Below, piece by piece: positions 7,357-14,225 of a DNA stretch of 14,225 bases (positions within the stretch are counted from its first letter, which is position 1; each line of letters begins with the position of its first letter). Location of the stretch: positions 1-14,225 of the forward strand of contig DCHO01000060.1 of assembly GCA_002315655.1 (NCBI GenBank). Direction: 5' to 3'. Source of the stretch: Christensenella sp. UBA1750. Lineage in GTDB: Bacteria; Bacillota; Clostridia; Christensenellales; UBA1750. Made by a program: the position numbers and the translations under genes. The notes below the pieces were generated by a model. The model was given only the letters and a program-made list of their open reading frames with translations, did no database searches and was not told the DNA's origin.

Positions 7357-7384
7357 AAAAATGCTTATTCCTTTGTTGCATTTT
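7357..7384 (+). terminator. Weak AT-rich terminator-like hairpin after rhaB
   Basis: AAAATGC at 7358-7364 pairs with GCATTTT at 7378-7384 around a 13-base loop, followed by ATTCCC. The stem is AT-rich and there is no long U-tract, so termination is doubtful. It overlaps the candidate tig -35 box. Confidence 0.3.
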
Positions 7385-7404
7385 ATTCCCTTGTGTGTTA
7401 TCAT
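7376..7404 (+). promoter_or_regulatory. Candidate promoter for tig-clpP-clpX
   Basis: TATCAT at 7399-7404 (5/6 to the -10) is preceded by TGT (7396-7398), making an extended -10. The best -35 is TTGCAT at 7376-7381 (3/6), 17 bases away. The predicted transcript would start near 7411 and carry a leader of roughly 70 bases holding the hairpin at 7426-7461. Confidence 0.5.
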
Positions 7405-7425
7405 TTCGTAGATCATGTTTAGAAC

Positions 7426-7461
7426 CGTCTTATTGCGGGACACAAACAGCCGCAAAAGACG
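7426..7461 (+). promoter_or_regulatory. Stable hairpin in the 5' leader of tig
   Basis: CGTCTT (7426-7431), a bulged A (7432) and TTGCGG (7433-7438) pair with CCGCAA (7450-7455) and AAGACG (7456-7461), giving 12 Watson-Crick pairs around an 11-base loop. It ends three bases before GGAGGG (7465-7470), the tig ribosome binding site. No U-tract follows, so it is not a terminator. It could tune mRNA stability or ribosome access; no known riboswitch class is recognised. Confidence 0.6.
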
Positions 7462-7479
7462 TCTGGAGGGTAAAATTCC

Positions 7480-8769
7480 ATGAGTGCTACTTTTGAAAAG
7501 CTGTCTTCCAATCAGGTCAAGGTGACTGTCACCGTTCCCGCTGCCGACTTTGACGAGGCCATGAGCAAGGCTTACATCAAGGTTCGTGGTCGTCTGGCCG
7601 TGCCCGGCTTCCGCAAGGGCAAGGCTCCCCGCAAGGTCATCGAGAACTACTACGGTGTGGGCGTCTTAGTCGAAGAAGCCTTCAACGCCGTTCTGCCTGA
7701 TTCCTACGATAAGGCCATTGACGAGCTCGAACTGAAACCCGTTGACCAGCCCGAAATCGACATCGAAAACGTCGGCGCCGGTGAGGATTGCGTTTACACC
7801 GCTACCGTTTATGTCCGCCCCGAAGTCACTCTGGGCGAGTATAAGGGTATTGCCGCTCCCGAAGCCACTTTTGAAGTGACCGAAGCTGAAGTGGATGCCG
7901 AGATTGACCGCGCCGCCGAACGCGCTTCCCGTATGGTGGAAGTCACCGACCGCGCCGCCGAGCTGCACGACACCGCTAATATCAACTATGCCGGTTCCGT
8001 GGACGGCGTTGCCTTTGAAGGCGGCACCGCCGAAAATCAGCCCTTAGAGCTTGGCTCCGGTATGTTCATCCCCGGCTTTGAAGATCAGGTCGTCGGCATG
8101 GCCATCGGCGAGGAGAAGGACATCAACGTGACCTTCCCCGAAGAATATGGTGCAAAGGAACTGGCCGGCAAGGCTGCCGTGTTCCATGTGAAAGTCAATT
8201 CCCTCTCCAAGAAGGAAAAGCCCGAGCTCAACGATGATTTTGCCAAGGACGTTTCCGAGTTCGACACCATGGCCGAATATCGTGCCGATGTGGAAAAGTA
8301 CTTAAAAGAGCAGGCCGAGACCACCGCGAAGAACAATCGCACCGACAAGTTGGTGGAGAAGGTTTGCGACAACGCCACCGTTGACATTCCCCAGGCCATG
8401 ATCGACCGTCAGATCGACCAGCAGATCAACGAAATGTCCATGCGTATGCGTTATCAGGGGCTGTCTATGGACGATTTCCTGAAATACACCGGTCAGACCA
8501 TGGAGCAGGTTCGCCTGTCCTATGCCGACACCGCCAAGAAGCAGGTGCTGGCTGAGGTCGTTCTGGACGCCATCCGCAAGGCCGAGGGTCTGGAAGCCTC
8601 CGATGAAGAAGTGGATGCCGAGATTGCCAAGTACGCCGAGTCCTCCGAGAAGTCTCTGGAAGACATCAAGGCGACCTTCACCCCCGATGATTTCGCTTAT
8701 TTCCGCGAGATGGTCGCCACCCAGAAGGCCATTGACTTCATCGTGAATAATTCCGTGATCGGTGAATAA
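7480..8769 (+). CDS. tig: Trigger factor, ribosome-associated chaperone and peptidyl-prolyl isomerase
   Basis: Trigger factor binds ribosomal protein L23 at the tunnel exit and shields nascent chains. The 429-residue product has the family's usual length. The N-terminal ribosome-binding domain (about 1-115) contains the signature GFRKGKAP at residues 43-50, the same place as in E. coli. An FKBP-type isomerase domain spans about 160-245 (LGSGMFIPGFEDQVVGM followed by a typical FPEEYGAKELAGK). The C-terminal helical arm domain makes up the rest and has a charged, helix-rich composition. The start ATG 7480 lies nine bases after GGAGGG. tig leads directly to clpP and clpX, the standard Firmicute and proteobacterial order, so folding and degradation of new proteins are encoded together. 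The codon use is regular and biased, consistent with strong expression. Confidence 0.97.
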   Translation: MSATFEKLSSNQVKVTVTVPAADFDEAMSKAYIKVRGRLAVPGFRKGKAPRKVIENYYGVGVLVEEAFNAVLPDSYDKAIDELELKPVDQPEIDIENVGAGEDCVYTATVYVRPEVTLGEYKGIAAPEATFEVTEAEVDAEIDRAAERASRMVEVTDRAAELHDTANINYAGSVDGVAFEGGTAENQPLELGSGMFIPGFEDQVVGMAIGEEKDINVTFPEEYGAKELAGKAAVFHVKVNSLSKKEKPELNDDFAKDVSEFDTMAEYRADVEKYLKEQAETTAKNNRTDKLVEKVCDNATVDIPQAMIDRQIDQQINEMSMRMRYQGLSMDDFLKYTGQTMEQVRLSYADTAKKQVLAEVVLDAIRKAEGLEASDEEVDAEIAKYAESSEKSLEDIKATFTPDDFAYFREMVATQKAIDFIVNNSVIGE

Positions 8770-8789
8770 ACTAATTTAGGTCATGCAAT

Positions 8790-8830
8790 ATGCCCCGGGC
8801 GCAAATGTTGGGCTCGGGGCATTGGTTTTG
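8790..8830 (+). terminator. Terminator-like hairpin between tig and clpP
   Basis: An 11-bp GC-rich stem pairs 8790-8800 (ATGCCCCGGGC) with 8812-8822 (GCTCGGGGCAT), one G.T pair, around an 11-base loop. It is followed by TGGTTTTGATT, an interrupted U-tract. No convincing promoter lies between it and clpP. It may be a partial terminator or a stability element that sets the tig to clpPX ratio. Confidence 0.6.
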
Positions 8831-8861
8831 ATTACAGGCTATCACAAAGGAGGGGAAATCC

Positions 8862-9446
8862 ATGAGCCTTGTACCCGTCGTAGTGGAACAGACCAACAGA
8901 GGCGAACGTTCCTATGATATTTATTCTCGACTGCTCAAAGACCGCATCATCTTTCTGTCCGGCGAGATTGACGATGTGACCGCAAATTTGGTGGTTGCAC
9001 AGATGCTTTTCCTGGAAATGGAGGACCCGGACAAGGAAATCAATCTCTACATCAATTCGCCCGGCGGCGTGATTACGGCCGGTATGGCGATTTATGACAC
9101 CATGCAGTATGTCCGCTGCCCCGTTTCCACCCTCTGCATCGGCATGGCTGCCTCCATGGCCGCCTTCCTGCTGGCTGCGGGTGCGAAGGGTTCCAGACGC
9201 GCCCTGCCCAATTCCACCGTGATGATCCATCAGCCCTCCGGCGGCGCACAGGGTCAGGCCACCGATATTGCCATTCACGCCGAGAACATCTTGAAGATCA
9301 AGAAGCACATGAATGAGATTCTGGCGGCAAGAACCGGCAACACCGTGGAAAAGGTCGCCGAGAACACCGAGCGCGATCACTACATGGACGCGCAGGAAGC
9401 TTTGGATTTCGGCATCATTGACGAGATCGTCGCGCCCCGCAGATAA
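8862..9446 (+). CDS. clpP: ATP-dependent Clp protease proteolytic subunit
   Basis: ClpP forms the double-heptamer barrel of the Clp protease and degrades unfolded substrates fed in by ClpX or another Clp ATPase. The 194-residue product has the canonical length, and its triad falls at the textbook positions: Ser98 (GMAASMAAFL), His123 (MIHQPSGG) and Asp172 (ERDHYMDAQEAL). The N terminus (LVPVVVEQTNRGERSYDIYSR) is the typical one for mature ClpP, with little or no propeptide. The start ATG 8862 follows a very strong AGGAGGGG (8848-8855) by six bases. It sits 92 bases after tig and 23 before clpX, so ClpP and ClpX are almost certainly made from the same mRNA. No CtsR-type operator was recognised upstream. 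Confidence 0.98.
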   Translation: MSLVPVVVEQTNRGERSYDIYSRLLKDRIIFLSGEIDDVTANLVVAQMLFLEMEDPDKEINLYINSPGGVITAGMAIYDTMQYVRCPVSTLCIGMAASMAAFLLAAGAKGSRRALPNSTVMIHQPSGGAQGQATDIAIHAENILKIKKHMNEILAARTGNTVEKVAENTERDHYMDAQEALDFGIIDEIVAPRR

Positions 9447-9469
9447 GAATAACACAAGGTAGGTAATTT

Positions 9470-10795
9470 ATGTCCAAATATGATGGAAATATGAAAGAGC
9501 CCAAGTGCTCCTTCTGCGGCAAAACCTCCGATCAGGTGCGCCGCCTTGTCGCCGGCCCCGGCGTGTTCATCTGCAACGAGTGCATTGACCTGTGCTGTGA
9601 TATTTTGGATGAGGACGACTTTGCCGCCGTTGAGGAAAACGCGCCCCGGCAGGAACAGAACCTTCTTCGCCCTGCGGAGATCAAGAAAAGGCTGGATGAA
9701 TACATCATCGGGCAGGAGAAGGCCAAAAAAGTCCTGTCCGTTGCCGTTTACAACCACTATAAGCGCATCGGCTCCGCCGCCACAAACGATGTGGAGCTGC
9801 AAAAGAGCAATATTTTAATGCTCGGCCCCACGGGCTGCGGCAAAACCTTCTTAGCCCAGACCCTTGCCAAGATTCTCAATGTTCCCTTCGCCATCGGCGA
9901 CGCCACGGCACTGACCGAGGCCGGCTATGTGGGCGAGGACGTGGAAAACATACTCCTAAAGCTCATTCAGGCCGCCGATTACGACATTGACCGCGCCGAA
10001 AAGGGCATCATCTACATTGACGAGATCGACAAGATTTCCCGGAAATCCGAGAACGTGTCCATCACGCGAGACGTTTCCGGCGAAGGCGTGCAGCAGGCGT
10101 TGCTGAAAATTCTGGAAGGCACGGTGGCTTCCGTTCCCCCGCAGGGCGGACGCAAGCACCCCCATCAGGAATTTTTGCAGATCGACACCTCCAACATCCT
10201 CTTCATCTGCGGCGGTGCCTTTGACGGTCTGGAAAAGATCGTTGAGAACCGCATCGGACAGAAGATTTTAGGCTTCGGCGCGGACATCAAGACACAGGAG
10301 GAGCGCAACGTCACCGAGCTCTTCTCCATGATCGAGCCGGAAGACCTGCTCAAATTCGGCCTGATCCCTGAGTTCGTGGGTCGTCTTCCCGTGGTTGTCT
10401 CGCTGGCGCAGCTGGACGAAGACGCGCTCATGTCCATTCTCACCGAGCCGAAGAACGCCCTGTGCAAGCAGTACGCCAAGCTCTTTGAGATGGACGGCAC
10501 CAAGCTCACCTTCAACGAGGATGCCCTGCGCTTCATCGCCAAGGAAGCCATCCGCCGCAAATCCGGCGCACGCGGTCTGCGCTCCGTCATCGAAGACATT
10601 CTGGCGGAAACCATGTTCGACCTGCCCTCCCGCGAGGACGTGGGCGAGTGCATCGTGACGCTGGAAACCGCCAAGAAGGAAGCCCTGCCCACGATCATCA
10701 CCACCGATGTGCCCAAGGAGCTCCGTCTCCCCGCGCCCGAAGCACCCCAGAAAAAGGCACGCAAAAAGAGAGTGCAGCACGGCGAACCCGCATAA
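9470..10795 (+). CDS. clpX: ATP-dependent Clp protease ATP-binding subunit ClpX
   Basis: ClpX is the AAA+ unfoldase that recognises tagged or damaged proteins and threads them into ClpP. The 441-residue product opens with the zinc-binding domain, with Cys13, Cys16, Cys35 and Cys38 (CSFC and CNEC). The AAA+ core has Walker A GPTGCGKT at 119-126, pore loop GYVGED at 152-157, Walker B with Asp184-Glu185 (YIDEIDKI), the RKH loop (GGRKHPHQEF), the arginine finger region (EFVGRLPV) and sensor 2 (GARGLRS). The ClpP-docking loop reads LGF at 267-269 rather than the common IGF. The C terminus ends in a basic tail rich in Lys and Arg. The start ATG 9470 follows AAGGTAGG by about six bases. It is the last gene of the tig-clpP-clpX set. 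Confidence 0.98.
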   Translation: MSKYDGNMKEPKCSFCGKTSDQVRRLVAGPGVFICNECIDLCCDILDEDDFAAVEENAPRQEQNLLRPAEIKKRLDEYIIGQEKAKKVLSVAVYNHYKRIGSAATNDVELQKSNILMLGPTGCGKTFLAQTLAKILNVPFAIGDATALTEAGYVGEDVENILLKLIQAADYDIDRAEKGIIYIDEIDKISRKSENVSITRDVSGEGVQQALLKILEGTVASVPPQGGRKHPHQEFLQIDTSNILFICGGAFDGLEKIVENRIGQKILGFGADIKTQEERNVTELFSMIEPEDLLKFGLIPEFVGRLPVVVSLAQLDEDALMSILTEPKNALCKQYAKLFEMDGTKLTFNEDALRFIAKEAIRRKSGARGLRSVIEDILAETMFDLPSREDVGECIVTLETAKKEALPTIITTDVPKELRLPAPEAPQKKARKKRVQHGEPA

Positions 10796-10802
10796 GAAAT
10801 GA

Positions 10803-10841
10803 AAAAGTCCTATCGAAGCAAATGACTTCGGTAGGACTTTT
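10803..10841. terminator. Bidirectional intrinsic terminator between convergent clpX and rlmI
   Basis: A 16-bp stem pairs 10803-10818 (AAAAGTCCTATCGAAG) with 10826-10841 (CTTCGGTAGGACTTTT), one T.G pair, with a seven-base loop (CAAATGA). The A-run and T-run at the foot provide a U-tract on both strands. It lies seven bases after the clpX stop and 11 before the rlmI stop. Confidence 0.9.
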
Positions 10842-10852
10842 GCTATACATTT

Positions 10853-12019
10853 TTAGAACACCTGCATGACGAAGAATTTGAGGTACTGCGTTTCGGGGGA
10901 GGCCAGCAGAATGGGATGATCCTTGCCCTGCGTGCGCTTTTCCACAAGGCGCAACTGGCGGTGCGCGTCCTTGGCGGCGGCAAGGAGCATTTCTTCAAAG
11001 GCGGCGGGGGAGACGTGCTGGGAGCAGGAGCAGGAGACGAGGAAGCCGCCCTTGGGCAGCATCTTCATGGCACGCAGGTTGATTTCCTTATACCCGCGCA
11101 ACGCGCTGTCGATGGCGGAGCGGGTCTTGGTGAAGGCCGGCGGGTCGAGAATGATCACATCGTACTGCTTGTGCTCGTCGTAGCACTTGCGCAGCAGGTC
11201 AAAGGCGTTTTCCGCCACGAACTCCACGTTGGTAAGCCCGTTGATCTCCGCATTGCGCCGTGCCATATTGCACGCATCCTCGGAAATGTCCACGCCTGTG
11301 ACCTGCGCCGCGCCGAACTTGGCGGCATGGAGGGCGAAGGAACCGGTGTGGGTGAAGCAGTCGAGCACCGTTCTCCCCTTGACGATGGGAGCTAAGGATG
11401 CGCGGTTTTCCTTCTGATCGAGGAAGAAGCCTGTCTTTTGCCCGTGCGCCACATCGACCAAGAACTTGATGCCGTTTTCTTCCATCTCCACGATGGTGGG
11501 AAACTCCCCGCGCAAAAAGCCGGATTCCAGCGGCAGCCCTTCCAGCTCGCGCACCGGCACATCCCCGCGCTCATAGATGCCGCGGCAGGAGGTGATGTCC
11601 ATGATGGCGTCGGCAATGTCGTTCTTCCAGCGGTCAATGCCCAGTGCCAGCGACTGCATGACGCACACATCGGCAAACTTGTCCACGATGAGACCGGGCA
11701 GGAAATCGCTCTCGCCGTAAATCAGGCGGCAGGAGTTGATGTCGCAGAAGGTCTTGCGGAAATCGTAGGCGGTCTGCACCCGCTTGTAGAAAAAATCCCG
11801 ATTGATCTCCTCGTCCTCGCGGGTCAGCATCCGCAAGGTGATCATGGAGGCAGGATTGTAATAGGCTTTCCCTAAGAACTTCCCCTTGGCGGCGTGCAGC
11901 TCCACCACATCCCCCGGCTGCGCCTCCGCCTCCACACGGTCAATGTCGCTGCGGAAAACCCACGGATGTCCCATTTCCACGCGCTTTTCGCGCCCACCCT
12001 TCAAATAGGCTCTATACAT
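10853..12019 (-). CDS. rlmI: RlmI-like 23S rRNA (cytosine-C5) methyltransferase with PUA domain
   Basis: The product resembles E. coli RlmI, which makes m5C at position 1962 of 23S rRNA. From the chosen start it has 388 residues: an N-terminal PUA RNA-binding domain (about 1-75, with GREKR and HPWVF), a linking region with RLIYGESDFLPGLIVDKF and DVAHGQKTGFFLDQKENR, and a SAM-dependent methyltransferase core. Motif I is LDCFTHTGSFALHAA (about 219-233), motif IV is ILDPPAF (about 290-296), and a Cys-rich motif SCSCSQ (329-334) holds the likely catalytic Cys. The start is ambiguous: ATG 12028 touches the AGAAAGGA site directly, while ATG 12019, three codons on, has a proper nine-base spacing, so I prefer 12019. 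The gene converges on clpX and diverges from greA. The methyltransferase and PUA assignment is firm; the exact nucleotide modified is inferred. Confidence 0.88.
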   Translation of the reverse strand: MYRAYLKGGREKRVEMGHPWVFRSDIDRVEAEAQPGDVVELHAAKGKFLGKAYYNPASMITLRMLTREDEEINRDFFYKRVQTAYDFRKTFCDINSCRLIYGESDFLPGLIVDKFADVCVMQSLALGIDRWKNDIADAIMDITSCRGIYERGDVPVRELEGLPLESGFLRGEFPTIVEMEENGIKFLVDVAHGQKTGFFLDQKENRASLAPIVKGRTVLDCFTHTGSFALHAAKFGAAQVTGVDISEDACNMARRNAEINGLTNVEFVAENAFDLLRKCYDEHKQYDVIILDPPAFTKTRSAIDSALRGYKEINLRAMKMLPKGGFLVSCSCSQHVSPAAFEEMLLAAAKDAHRQLRLVEKRTQGKDHPILLASPETQYLKFFVMQVF

Positions 12020-12128
12020 AAGTTTCATTCCTTTCTAAACGGTCATAACCTCATAAAAGCATGATTATTATACACTCTTTTTGCGTGTATTTGGGTTAAG
12101 TTTTGTTCAATTTCACATAAGTTTCATT
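12016..12128. repeat. Pair of exact 14-base direct repeats, 99 bases apart
   Basis: ACATAAGTTTCATT occurs at 12016-12029 and again at 12115-12128. The first copy covers both candidate rlmI start codons (read on the minus strand); the second overlaps the first bases of the greA -35 box. The flanks differ on both sides, so the shared block is exactly 14 bases. Confidence 0.9.
12067..12090 (-). promoter_or_regulatory. Candidate rlmI -10 box with overlapping inverted repeat
   Basis: On the minus strand a perfect TATAAT lies at 12072-12067, about 47 bases before the preferred start codon. No good -35 is seen 16-18 bases upstream. An inverted repeat ATACAC (12070-12075) / GTGTAT (12085-12090) overlaps it and could be an operator or a short hairpin. 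The promoter call is tentative. Confidence 0.4.
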
Positions 12129-12155
12129 GACAGATGGCCTTTCAAACCCTATAAT
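12127..12155 (+). promoter_or_regulatory. Consensus sigma-A promoter for greA-lysS
   Basis: TTGACA at 12127-12132 and TATAAT at 12150-12155, both perfect matches to consensus, are separated by the ideal 17 bases. Transcription should start near 12162, leaving a leader of about 92 bases before greA. This is the strongest promoter match in the window. Confidence 0.88.
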
Positions 12156-12164
12156 ACAAAAGAA

Positions 12165-12179
12165 CCCGATAATCTCGGG
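12165..12179 (+). other. Small hairpin at the 5' end of the greA leader
   Basis: CCCGA (12165-12169) pairs with TCGGG (12175-12179) around the five-base loop TAATC. It lies within a few bases of the predicted transcript start, a position where hairpins often protect mRNA from 5' decay. That role is an inference. Confidence 0.45.
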
Positions 12180-12253
12180 AAACTTGAAGAAAATGAGCGC
12201 ACAGTGAAAAAGATGTGGGCTTGTTTTTAGTGTATATTATAGGAGGAAACAGC

Positions 12254-12730
12254 ATGGCAAGCGACGTCAAGTACTTTACCGCGGAAGGCATCAAAAAGAT
12301 GGAGGAAGAACTCGACTACTTACGCTCCGTCAAGCGCAGCGAAGTGGCTGAGAAGATCAAGGTCGCCAGATCGTTCGGCGACTTGTCCGAAAACGCGGAG
12401 TACGACGAGGCCCGCAAGGAACAGGCTTTCATGGAAGGCCGCATTCAGGAGCTCGAAGCGACCCTCAACAATGCCAAGGTCGTATCCGAGGAAGAACTCA
12501 ATTCCAACGCCGTGAACGTCGGCTCCACTGTCACCGTTTTCAACAAGAAGCTGAACAAACAGCAGATCTATTCCATAGTGGGTTCCTCCGAGGCCGACCC
12601 CTTCAAGGGCAGGATTTCCCAGGATTCTCCCATCGGTGCGGCTCTGACCGGCCATGTGGCGGGCGATACCGTGCAGGTCAATACTCCTGCCGGTGTGCTG
12701 GAGCTCCGCGTGGAAAGCGTTTCCCGCTAA
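12254..12730 (+). CDS. greA: Transcription elongation factor GreA
   Basis: GreA enters the secondary channel of RNA polymerase and stimulates cleavage of backtracked RNA, rescuing stalled complexes. The 158-residue product equals the E. coli length. The N-terminal coiled-coil (about 10-78) carries the loop-tip acidic residues Asp43 and Glu46 in GDLSENAEYDEARKEQ, which correspond to the metal-positioning pair of GreA. The C-terminal FKBP-like domain (about 85-158) contains SPIGAALTGHVAGD. The start ATG 12254 follows AGGAGG (12241-12246) by seven bases; upstream in-frame codons lie before this site. A consensus promoter drives it, and lysS follows 27 bases downstream, a pairing frequent in Firmicutes. 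Confidence 0.97.
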   Translation: MASDVKYFTAEGIKKMEEELDYLRSVKRSEVAEKIKVARSFGDLSENAEYDEARKEQAFMEGRIQELEATLNNAKVVSEEELNSNAVNVGSTVTVFNKKLNKQQIYSIVGSSEADPFKGRISQDSPIGAALTGHVAGDTVQVNTPAGVLELRVESVSR

Positions 12731-12757
12731 ATACAGAAAAGAAAGCAGAAAACAACC

Positions 12758-14225
12758 ATGAGTGAAATCAATTACAGCGAACAGAGCCAGATTCGCATTG
12801 ATAAGTTAAAAGCCTTGCAGGAAGCCGGAAATGACCCCTTCGTCATCACCAAATATGACGTGACCCACCATTCCGCCGAAATCCGGGACAACTTTGATGC
12901 GCTGGAAAACACGACTGTCTCCATCGCAGGACGCATGATGAGCAAGCGCGTGATGGGCAAAGCCTCCTTCTGCCAGATTCAGGACTTAAAGGGTGCCATG
13001 CAGGTCTATGTGGCGCGGGATTCCATCGGGGAAGAGCCTTACGCGGGCTTTAAGAAGCTCGACATAGGTGATATTTTGGGCATCAGGGGAAAGGTCTTCA
13101 AGACCAAGACCGGCGAGATTTCCGTTCACGCGGAGGAACTCATCCTGCTCTCTAAGTCCTTACAGGTGCTCCCCGAGAAGTTCCACGGCATGACCAACAC
13201 CGATATGCGCTACCGTCAGCGCTATGTCGATCTCATCATGAATCAGGACGTGAAGGAGACCTTCATCCAGCGCTCCAAGATCATTTCCTCCATCCGTCAT
13301 TACCTGGACGGTCAGGGCTTCATGGAGGTCGAGACCCCCATGCTGGTGCCCAACGCCGGCGGTGCCGCCGCACGTCCCTTCAATACGCACTTCAACGCGC
13401 TGAACGAGGATGTGAAGCTGCGCATCTCTCTGGAGCTTTATCTGAAGCGCCTTATCGTGGGCGGTCTGGAAAAGGTTTACGAGATTGGCCGCGTCTTCCG
13501 CAACGAGGGCGTGGATACCCGACACAACCCCGAATTTACCTTAATGGAGCTCTATCAGGCCTACACCGATTACCACGGCATGATGGATCTGACCGAAAAC
13601 CTCTACCGCCATCTGGCCAAGGAGGTCTGCGGCAGCACCACCATCACCTACAACGGCATTGAGATGGACTTGGGTAAGCCCTTTGCCCGCCTGACCATGA
13701 TCGACGCGGTGAAGCAGTATTCCGGCGTGGATTTTGCCACCATCGAAACGCTGGAGGAAGCCCGCAAGGTCGCGGACGAGCACCACATCCAATATGAACA
13801 GCGCCACAAGAAGGGCGACATTTTGAACCTCTTCTTTGAGGAGTTCGTGGAGGATAAGCTCATTCAGCCTACCTTCATCATGGATCACCCCATCGAGATT
13901 TCCCCGCTCACCAAGAAAAAGCCCGGTCACCCCGGCTATGTGGAGCGCTTTGAGTTCTTCATGAACGGCTGGGAAATGGCCAACGCCTATTCCGAACTCA
14001 ACGATCCCATCGACCAGCGCGAGCGTTTCGCCGCGCAGGAAGAACAGTTCGCCGCCGGCGACGAGGAAGCCAACCACACCGACGAAGACTTCCTCTACGC
14101 ACTGGAACTCGGTATGCCCCCCACAGGCGGTATCGGTTTCGGCATCGACCGCATGACCATGCTGCTCACTGATTCCCCTGCCATCCGCGACGTGCTGCTG
14201 TTCCCCACAATGAAACCTTTGGACT
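12758..14225 (+). CDS. lysS: Lysyl-tRNA synthetase, class II (3' end cut by window edge)
   Basis: LysRS charges tRNA-Lys with lysine. The frame is open for 489 codons to the window edge. The N-terminal OB-fold anticodon-binding domain covers about 50-145 (VSIAGRMMSKRVMGKASF). The class II core has motif 1 (GFMEVETPMLVPNAGGAAARPF), motif 2 from FRNEGVDTRHNPEFTLMELY (Phe247 onward) and motif 3 GIGFGIDRMTMLL with Arg465. The last visible residues, LLFPTMKPLD, match where many family members end, and the remaining single base is T, so a stop codon may follow at once; this cannot be verified. The start ATG 12758 has only a weak site, GAAAG at 12741-12745, so translation may depend on the upstream greA. 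Some family members have RISLEL versus RIAPEL variation before motif 2; RISLELYLKR is present here. Confidence 0.96.
   Translation, partial: MSEINYSEQSQIRIDKLKALQEAGNDPFVITKYDVTHHSAEIRDNFDALENTTVSIAGRMMSKRVMGKASFCQIQDLKGAMQVYVARDSIGEEPYAGFKKLDIGDILGIRGKVFKTKTGEISVHAEELILLSKSLQVLPEKFHGMTNTDMRYRQRYVDLIMNQDVKETFIQRSKIISSIRHYLDGQGFMEVETPMLVPNAGGAAARPFNTHFNALNEDVKLRISLELYLKRLIVGGLEKVYEIGRVFRNEGVDTRHNPEFTLMELYQAYTDYHGMMDLTENLYRHLAKEVCGSTTITYNGIEMDLGKPFARLTMIDAVKQYSGVDFATIETLEEARKVADEHHIQYEQRHKKGDILNLFFEEFVEDKLIQPTFIMDHPIEISPLTKKKPGHPGYVERFEFFMNGWEMANAYSELNDPIDQRERFAAQEEQFAAGDEEANHTDEDFLYALELGMPPTGGIGFGIDRMTMLLTDSPAIRDVLLFPTMKPLD

Noticed and set aside
10254..10276. LGF in place of IGF in the ClpX loop that docks ClpP, as a possible sign of altered partner
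   Set aside because: Leu for Ile is a conservative change that keeps the hydrophobic contact, and a canonical ClpP gene lies directly upstream.
12213..12230. Five-codon mini-ORF (MWACF) in the greA leader as a possible attenuator peptide
   Set aside because: It has no good ribosome binding site, no regulatory codon run and no following terminator/antiterminator pair. A similar MSAQ frame at 12193 is equally unsupported.
12162..12253. T-box or other riboswitch upstream of greA-lysS
   Set aside because: The leader is only about 92 bases and has just one five-base-pair hairpin, with no T-box sequence and no terminator helix.

Overview
The window looks like chromosomal DNA of a low-GC-lineage Firmicute, most likely a Clostridia member of the Oscillospiraceae/Ruminococcaceae type with moderate GC content. 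This is an inference from gene content and order: tig-clpP-clpX, greA-lysS, a CwlD-type spore-cortex amidase, a Gram-positive style membrane-anchored HtrA, and strong GGAGG ribosome binding sites. I cannot name the species. All twelve genes look intact except the last, which runs off the right edge. I see no rRNA or tRNA gene, CRISPR array, insertion sequence, prophage or integration site.

Layout, left to right. (1) 1-1510: a membrane-tethered HtrA/DegP serine protease with its own intrinsic terminator. (2) 1573-4238: an extended -10 promoter, a TRM11-type RNA methyltransferase gene, then rho (TTG start), ending in a bidirectional hairpin shared with the convergent truA. (3) 4240-5789: truA (-) and cwlD (+) diverge from a 101-base gap. 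(4) 5773-7321: a stand-alone rhamnulokinase gene whose promoter lies across the end of cwlD. (5) 7376-10841: trigger factor, ClpP and ClpX, with a stable hairpin ahead of tig, a terminator-like hairpin between tig and clpP, and a second bidirectional terminator after clpX. (6) 10853-12019: an RlmI-type 23S rRNA cytosine methyltransferase on the minus strand, convergent with clpX. (7) 12127-14225: a consensus promoter, greA, and lysS cut by the window edge.

Functionally the region is dominated by protein quality control (HtrA outside the membrane; trigger factor and ClpXP inside), RNA modification (TRM11-like, TruA, RlmI) and transcription or translation factors (Rho, GreA, LysRS). The rhamnulokinase is the only sugar-catabolism gene and has no rhamnose partners here. 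I found no convincing new multi-gene system. The most interesting signals are small: a 14-base direct repeat tying the rlmI start to the greA promoter, a 12-bp bulged hairpin just upstream of the tig ribosome binding site, and odd low-complexity segments in HtrA and Rho. No gap between genes exceeds 300 bases; the largest is about 225-235 bases between rlmI and greA.
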